From NCBI RefSeq assembly GCF_003634705.1, contig NZ_RBWU01000001.1, forward strand, positions 806,001 to 870,000: a DNA stretch of 64,000 bases, given 5' to 3'. A model generated the notes under the pieces. The model had not been told where the DNA came from. It ran no database searches and saw only the letters and a list, made by a program, of their open reading frames with translations. Below are positions 59,663 through 64,000 of the stretch, piece after piece. The stretch comes from Actinomadura pelletieri DSM 43383. Lineage in GTDB: Bacteria > Actinomycetota > Actinomycetes > Streptosporangiales > Streptosporangiaceae. Made by a program: the position numbers and the translations under genes. Each line of letters begins with the position of its first letter. Within the stretch, counting starts at the first letter, position 1.

Positions 59663-60811
59663 GTGGAGTTCCGAGTCGACCGGCAGACGCTCGCCGACGC
59701 CGTGGCGTGGGCGGCGCGGACGCTACCGGCACGCCCCGCGCTCCCCGTCCTGGCGGGCATGCTCATCGACGTCACCGAGCAGGGCCAACTCACCCTCGCG
59801 GGCTTCGACTACGAGGTCTCCGCCCGCGCCAGGGAGGACGCGGACGTCACCGAGCCGGGCCGCGCGCTCGTCCCCGGTCGGCTCCTCGCGGACATCGTCC
59901 GCAACCTCCCCCCGCATCCCGTGGAGGTCTTCACCAAGGGCTCGGAGGTGGTGGTCCGCTGCGGCCCGGCCGAGTTCGGCCTGCTCACGCTGCCCGTCGA
60001 GGACTACCCCACCCTCCCCGAACCGCCCGCCCGCGCGGGCACCGTCCCCGCCGACCTGTTCGCCACCGCCGTCGCCCAGGTCACCCCGGCCGCCGGACGC
60101 GACGACACCCTCCCGATGCTCACCGGCGTCCGCATCGACCTCGACGGCGACACGATGTGGCTCGCCTGCACCGACCGCTACCGCATCGCCGCCCGTGAAC
60201 TGACCTGGTCCCCCACCGACCCCGACTTCACGGCCGGTGTCGTCGTCCCCGCCCGCACCCTCGCCGACACGGCCAAGGCCATCAAGCGCGGCGCGGAGGT
60301 CGCCATCGACCTCGGCGGCGGCGCCGACACCCTCATCGGCGTCTCCGGCGGCGGCCGCAGCATGACCAGCCGCCTCCTGGACGACCAGTACATCAACTAC
60401 CGGTCCCGCCTCACCGGCACCTGGTCGTCCGTCGCCGAGATCCCCGTCACCCCGTTCGTCGCGGCGATCAAGCGCGCCGCCCTCGTCACCGAACGCGGCA
60501 CGCCCGTCCAGCTGGCCTTCACGTCCGGTGAGGTCCGGATCCGCGCCGCCACCGGCGACTCCGCCCGCGCCAACGAGAGCCTCGCCGTCGAACTCACCGG
60601 CGACGACATCGACATCGCCTTCGCCCCCCAGTACCTCCTGGACGGCCTGGCGGGCATCGACACCGAATACGCGCGCCTCGAATGCGCGGGCCCCACCAAG
60701 GCCGCCCTCCTCACCGGCATCCCGGACAAGAAAGACTCCGACGACGCCAAGGACGACGCCTCCGACACCGGCTTCCGCTACCTGGCCATGCCCGTCCGCC
60801 TCACCCCCTGA
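59663..60811 (+). CDS. DNA polymerase III sliding clamp (beta subunit) paralogue
   Basis: The 382-residue protein is a three-domain beta clamp. It starts VEFRVDRQTLADAVAWAART, with PVLAGMLIDV, LAGFDYEVSARA and LLADIVRNLP in domain 1. The mid region has FATAVAQVTPAAGRDDTLPMLTG and TDRYRIAARELTW. It ends FRYLAMPVRLTP, the usual clamp C-terminus (MPVRL). Length is normal. The housekeeping dnaN sits beside dnaA in actinobacteria and is not expected here, so this is probably a second clamp. It lies 82 bp after ogt on the same strand, next to alkylation-repair genes, which suggests use with repair or translesion polymerases. GTG start with AAGG nearby. Confidence 0.92.
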   Translation: MEFRVDRQTLADAVAWAARTLPARPALPVLAGMLIDVTEQGQLTLAGFDYEVSARAREDADVTEPGRALVPGRLLADIVRNLPPHPVEVFTKGSEVVVRCGPAEFGLLTLPVEDYPTLPEPPARAGTVPADLFATAVAQVTPAAGRDDTLPMLTGVRIDLDGDTMWLACTDRYRIAARELTWSPTDPDFTAGVVVPARTLADTAKAIKRGAEVAIDLGGGADTLIGVSGGGRSMTSRLLDDQYINYRSRLTGTWSSVAEIPVTPFVAAIKRAALVTERGTPVQLAFTSGEVRIRAATGDSARANESLAVELTGDDIDIAFAPQYLLDGLAGIDTEYARLECAGPTKAALLTGIPDKKDSDDAKDDASDTGFRYLAMPVRLTP

Positions 60812-60855
60812 CCCCCAGCGCGGAGCGCCTTGCGGCGCCGGTACGGCTAGCGGGC

Positions 60856-62100
60856 TCAGGCGCAGGGGTCTCGGGCGGGCTCTCCGGTGGGCAGGTACCG
60901 CCGCAACTCCTGGGCGGTGACAGCACCGCGGGCCAGTGCGCACAGCGAGCGGAGGGGGTCGCTCGGCAGGTCGATCCGCCAGGTGCGGACGCCTCCGGCG
61001 AGGCTGCCGGCAATGAGGCTCTTGTCGTCCGGGCCGAACGCCACCGCCTCCATCGGTTCCTTGCCTCCGGTGTCCACCGCCGAGAACCCGGCCAGCAGCG
61101 TCGCCAGCCGGGCGAGGGGTGAGCCGGTGGGCCGGTCCAGGACGCAGCGGGGCCAGTCGGCGGCCGATCGCGACAGTTCACCCCGGCCGATCGCGGGCAA
61201 CAGCCCGGCACGCAGCAACGACGACTTGCCCGCCCCGGACGCGCCGGTCACCACCAGCATTCCCGTCCCGGCCAGCCGCTGCGACACGGTCGCCACGAGC
61301 TGCGCCGTCACCAGCTCCCGTCCGTGGAACACCGGCGCGTCACTCTCCCGGAACGGCGCCAGCCCCCGGTACGGGCTCTCCTCGGCCCAGCGCGGATCGA
61401 CGCTGTGAGCCCCGTTGCCCGGCGCCAGGGAGCGTGTGCGCCGTTCGATGGCCGCAACGTGTTCCAGGAGGAGCCGGGTACTGGTCGACTGCTGGTATTG
61501 CAACCCGACCGACACCTGGAGCGCGGCGCTCTGGCGGTCGGTGTCCTCGCGGATGGAGTCGAGCCGCGCCCGCAGGTCGGTCAGCACCGACCGGAACTCG
61601 CCGAACTCCTGCCCGAGCGCCGCGAACCCGGTCGCGATCTGCTCCTGGAGGTGATGGTCACCGGTCTCCACCGCGGCCTCGACGGCGGCGCCGACCGCAC
61701 CGATCTCCCCCAACACCCGCGCGATCTCGCCGCGCAGCCGCTCGGCGTCCTCTCCGCCCGCCTGCAGAGCACACAGGATCTGGCGCTCCACCTCGTCCTC
61801 AAGTTCCGCGCGTTCCGCAGGCCCGTCGCCGAGACGGGAGACGCCCGCCCGCACCAGGTCACTCAGGACGTTCCCGCCTACGGAGGTGAACGCCCCGATC
61901 CCGGCCGATGTGACCGCCGCCGGGCCGATCCCCGACTCCAACAACGGACCGAACGCGCCCGCGGAGAGGTTCGCGAGCAGCGCCGGGGGCGTCCACTGCC
62001 GTGCGGCGGAGCCCGTTCCGTGCGCCAGCCGCGCGACCCGTGCCCGGACCCCGGCGCGCATCAGCTCCGCCTGCTGCTCCGACGGTCGCTCCGACTCCAC
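60856..62100 (-). CDS. STAND NTPase/WD40 protein reduced by in-frame internal deletion
   Basis: The 414-residue protein has an N-terminal helical signalling region with glycine-rich membrane-like stretches (residues ~35-80) and a coiled coil (~95-190). The nSTAND1 NTPase then begins with SPYRGLAPFRESDAPVFHGR and the P-loop GASGAGKSS. After ~40 more residues (GSPLARLATLLAGFSA) the sequence jumps into KEPMEAVAFGPDDKSLIAGS, the last WD40 blade, and the typical C-terminal ELRRYLPTGEP tail. Walker B, the NTPase remainder and nearly all WD40 blades are missing. Related proteins are usually over 1,100 residues. The frame is intact, so a short protein could be made, but NTPase switching is unlikely. 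Confidence 0.82.
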   Translation of the reverse strand: MESERPSEQQAELMRAGVRARVARLAHGTGSAARQWTPPALLANLSAGAFGPLLESGIGPAAVTSAGIGAFTSVGGNVLSDLVRAGVSRLGDGPAERAELEDEVERQILCALQAGGEDAERLRGEIARVLGEIGAVGAAVEAAVETGDHHLQEQIATGFAALGQEFGEFRSVLTDLRARLDSIREDTDRQSAALQVSVGLQYQQSTSTRLLLEHVAAIERRTRSLAPGNGAHSVDPRWAEESPYRGLAPFRESDAPVFHGRELVTAQLVATVSQRLAGTGMLVVTGASGAGKSSLLRAGLLPAIGRGELSRSAADWPRCVLDRPTGSPLARLATLLAGFSAVDTGGKEPMEAVAFGPDDKSLIAGSLAGGVRTWRIDLPSDPLRSLCALARGAVTAQELRRYLPTGEPARDPCA

Positions 62101-62178
62101 ATCGCCATATCACCACTACTCAGGGTGTCGGTGGTCGGAAACGGCCCTCATCGGCCACCGCTCGGCGGTTCTGGCCTG

Positions 62179-62742
62179 TCAGAGGTCGAGGACGGCCAGG
62201 ATGAAATGGACTTCGCCGTCTGTGGTGTTGGCGTACGAGTGGGGGCGGTCGCCGACGAAGACGGCCGCCGTTCCTTCTCCGACGAGGTCTGTCCGGCCGT
62301 CCACGCCGAGGGTGAGCGTCCCCTGGTTGACGTAGACGATTTCCTTGGTGCCCGGCACGTGGGCGTCGCTATCGCGGGTCTCGCCGGGTTGGAGTTCCCA
62401 ACGCCACAGCTCCAGTGAGGGGCGCGGGTCGCTTCCGGCGAGGAGCGTCCCCGTGCCGCCGTTCTCGCCCTGCCAGAGGACCACGTGTCGTTCCGGGCGG
62501 AACAGCCTCACCGGCGGCTCTTCCTCCACCTGGACGAGTCGTGTCAGCGGGACCCCGAGGGCGTCGGAGATGCGGATGAGCGTGCCCAGGTTCGGGTTGC
62601 CGCGTCCCTGTTCGAGGCCGACCAGGACGCCCTTGCTCACCCCGGCGCGTCCGGCCAGTTCGTCCAGGCTCCAGCCGTGGCTCGCCCGGAGCGCCCGGAC
62701 GGTCCGAGCCACGGCCTCGCCGATGGCCTCTTGCTCGCTCAC
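62179..62742 (-). CDS. XRE-family regulator with cupin domain
   Basis: The 187-residue protein has an XRE helix-turn-helix at ~10-70 (VRALRASHGWSLDELAGRAG, VSKGVLVGLEQGRGNPNLGT). A C-terminal cupin follows (~90-185: DAHVPGTKEIVYVNQGTLTL, then GEGTAAVFVGDRPHSYANTT). It is divergent from a B3/4 protein gene and an EamA transporter gene, with a 16-bp palindrome between. This arrangement is common in actinobacteria, and the regulator probably controls the pair. The cupin would bind a small ligand, perhaps an amino acid; that is inference. Confidence 0.9.
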   Translation of the reverse strand: MSEQEAIGEAVARTVRALRASHGWSLDELAGRAGVSKGVLVGLEQGRGNPNLGTLIRISDALGVPLTRLVQVEEEPPVRLFRPERHVVLWQGENGGTGTLLAGSDPRPSLELWRWELQPGETRDSDAHVPGTKEIVYVNQGTLTLGVDGRTDLVGEGTAAVFVGDRPHSYANTTDGEVHFILAVLDL

Positions 62743-62814
62743 ATGACCTCCCGATCACCAGGCCCTCACGATCCCACGATGCCGGGTCGGCGGTGACCAC
62801 GAGACGTCCGTATC

Positions 62815-62830
62815 ACCGACCATGGTCGGT
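62815..62830. promoter_or_regulatory. Palindromic operator in the XRE-cupin/B3-4 divergent promoter
   Basis: ACCGACCATGGTCGGT is a perfect 16-bp palindrome midway between the divergent starts. AT-rich sequence ATGATGATATG follows at 62831-62841, a plausible -10 area for the B3/4 gene. It is the best operator candidate for the XRE-cupin protein. Confidence 0.65.
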
Positions 62831-62879
62831 ATGATGATATGTAGAGTTCGTTAAAATGACCGGCGTGAGGGAGTGAGCG

Positions 62880-63545
62880 ATGCTGGACCGGGTTGCGGTG
62901 GACGAGGCCGTTCGGGAGCTACGGCCCGACTTCGCCGTGCTCGTCGTGATCGCCGAGGGGCTGGCGAACGGGCCCGGCGATCACGTGTCGGAGGGCTGGC
63001 TGGCCGACGCGGCGACGAAGGCCGACGCGAACGATCCGCATGTGGAGGCCTGGCACGAGGCCTACCGGGCGTTCGGCGCCAAACCGAAGCGAACCCGGCC
63101 CTCGGTGGACGCGCTGCTCCGGCGGGGCGGTTCGCTCCCGTCCATCAACAGGGTGGTGGACGCCTACAACGCGGTGAGCGTGGAGTACGCCCTGCCGATC
63201 GGCGGCGAGGACCTCGACGCCTACCAGGGGGCGGCGCGGCTGGTGCGCGCCACCGGGGACGAGCCGTTCGACGTGGTCGTCGACGGCGAACCCGCCGTCG
63301 ACCACCCCGACCCGGGCGAGGTCGTCTGGCGGGACGACGCGGGCGTGACCTGCCGGCGCTGGAACTGGCGCCAGTGTGTCCGCACCCGGCTCACCGAAAC
63401 CACGAAGAACGGCTTCTTCCTCCTCGAACGCCTCGAGCCGTACCCGATGGAGCGGCTGACCGAGGCCGGGGAGCGCCTGACCGAACTGCTCCGGGAGATC
63501 GCACCCGACGTCCGGGTCACGAGCCGACTCGTCGGCGGGCCGTGA
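62880..63545 (+). CDS. B3/B4 tRNA-editing-domain protein
   Basis: The 221-residue protein consists of a B3/4 domain, related to the editing module of phenylalanyl-tRNA synthetase beta chain. Family features are EAWHEAYRAFGAKPKRTRPS, LLRRGGSLPSINRVVDAYNA, VSVEYALPIGGEDLD and ETTKNGFFLLERLEPYPMER. Stand-alone members may hydrolyse mischarged tRNA, but most are uncharacterised. Its TGA overlaps the ATG of the EamA transporter (TGATG), so both are translated together. It is divergent from an XRE-cupin regulator. A GGGAG lies before the ATG. Confidence 0.88.
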   Translation: MLDRVAVDEAVRELRPDFAVLVVIAEGLANGPGDHVSEGWLADAATKADANDPHVEAWHEAYRAFGAKPKRTRPSVDALLRRGGSLPSINRVVDAYNAVSVEYALPIGGEDLDAYQGAARLVRATGDEPFDVVVDGEPAVDHPDPGEVVWRDDAGVTCRRWNWRQCVRTRLTETTKNGFFLLERLEPYPMERLTEAGERLTELLREIAPDVRVTSRLVGGP

Positions 63546-64000
63546 TGGTCATGGTTCTCGCGCTGGGCGCGGCGCTCGCCTACGGGGTGGCGGACTTTCT
63601 CGGCGGCGCGGTAGCCCGGAAGTCAACGGTGCTCAGGGCCCTGACCTGGTGCGTCCCGGCCGGACTGGTGGTCGTCCTGGTGTCCGCGCTGCTCACCGGC
63701 GGCCGCATCGGGGCCGCACCGATGGCCTGGGGATTCCTGGGCGGTCTCAGCGGCGGAACGGGCCTGATCGCCTTCTACCGGGCGCTCGCCCGCGGCCCGA
63801 TGAGCGTGGTGGCCCCCGTGTCCGCGCTGGCCGGGGCCGTCCTCCCGGTCGCGGTGGGCGTGGTCGGCGGCGAGCGACTGGACCGGTCCGTGGTGGTCGG
63901 CGTCCTGCTGTGCCTCGTCGCGATCGGACTGGTCAGCATGGAGGCCGGAACCGCAGAGAAGTCCGGCGACGCCTCCGTCCGCGCCCGGCGGCGCCTGCTG
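63545..64000 (+). CDS. EamA/DMT-superfamily transporter (partial, cut by window end)
   Basis: The first ~152 residues are present and the frame runs off the window. It starts VMVLALGAALAYGVADFLGG, with LRALTWCVPAGLVVVLVSAL and YRALARGPMSVVAPVSALAG, the pattern of the EamA drug/metabolite family. The DFLGG motif after the first helix suggests a sugar- or amine-type subgroup. It overlaps the B3/4 gene stop (TGATG). It probably exports an amino acid or related metabolite controlled by the XRE-cupin protein; that is inference. Confidence 0.88.
   Translation, partial: MVMVLALGAALAYGVADFLGGAVARKSTVLRALTWCVPAGLVVVLVSALLTGGRIGAAPMAWGFLGGLSGGTGLIAFYRALARGPMSVVAPVSALAGAVLPVAVGVVGGERLDRSVVVGVLLCLVAIGLVSMEAGTAEKSGDASVRARRRLL

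Overview
The window is high-GC actinobacterial chromosome. Frequent GTG starts, a PadR-ino1 pair, two class A penicillin-binding proteins, a GT87 mannosyltransferase and the run rpsF-ssb-rpsR-rplI-dnaB match the conserved neighbourhood seen in mycobacteria and Streptomyces between pcnA/murJ and dnaB. Gene content and protein style (MmyB-type XRE regulators, EACC1-linked conflict genes, DUF6049, SPW-repeat protein) suggest Streptosporangiales, probably Thermomonosporaceae (Actinomadura-like). That placement is inference; no rRNA gene is present to settle it.

Layout. 0.1-8 kb: a DUF6049 exported protein and a YbaK deacylase on the minus strand, divergent from pcnA-bioA, then an MFS exporter. 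8-12 kb: a lipoprotein peptide-binding protein, then ino1 and its PadR regulator with a palindromic operator. 12-21 kb: two tandem class A PBPs (the first with a ~680-residue Gly/Pro-rich N-terminus built of repeats) and a GT87 membrane glycosyltransferase. 21.2-22.3 kb: a graveyard of gene fragments and short tandem repeats. 22.3-25.7 kb: MerR regulator, DUF4190 protein, endonuclease IV, a 17-bp minisatellite, an SPW-repeat protein. 26.3-28 kb: rpsF-ssb-rpsR-rplI. 28.3-31.3 kb: an exported amidase, a small SOS-box gene and a MATE transporter. 31.5-34.8 kb: DnaA boxes and dnaB, whose Walker A motif is split by a class 3 intein that carries an unusual tandem-repeat insertion.

35-42 kb holds an MmcQ protein, an NmrA-like oxidoreductase, decayed DNA including an IS481-like remnant, an exported M14 metallopeptidase and a phosphoesterase. 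42-49 kb holds a probable rifampicin monooxygenase (rox) under a rifamycin-associated element, convergent with a two-gene conflict system (EACC1 membrane protein plus a 1529-residue caspase/STAND NTPase/WD40 protein). 49-60.8 kb is accessory metabolism and regulation, ending in an alkylation-repair block: Ada-AlkA fusion, Ogt, and an extra DNA polymerase sliding clamp. 60.8-64 kb: a STAND/WD40 protein collapsed by an in-frame internal deletion, an XRE-cupin regulator divergent from a B3/4 protein, and an EamA transporter cut by the window end.

How the genes work together: the core housekeeping segments supply envelope synthesis (PBPs, GT87, amidase, inositol phosphate for mycothiol and phosphatidylinositol), translation (pcnA, S6, S18, L9) and replication (SSB, DnaB). 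Between them lie stress and defence modules: rifamycin inactivation, alkylation repair, an SOS-linked small gene and programmed-death-type STAND effectors.
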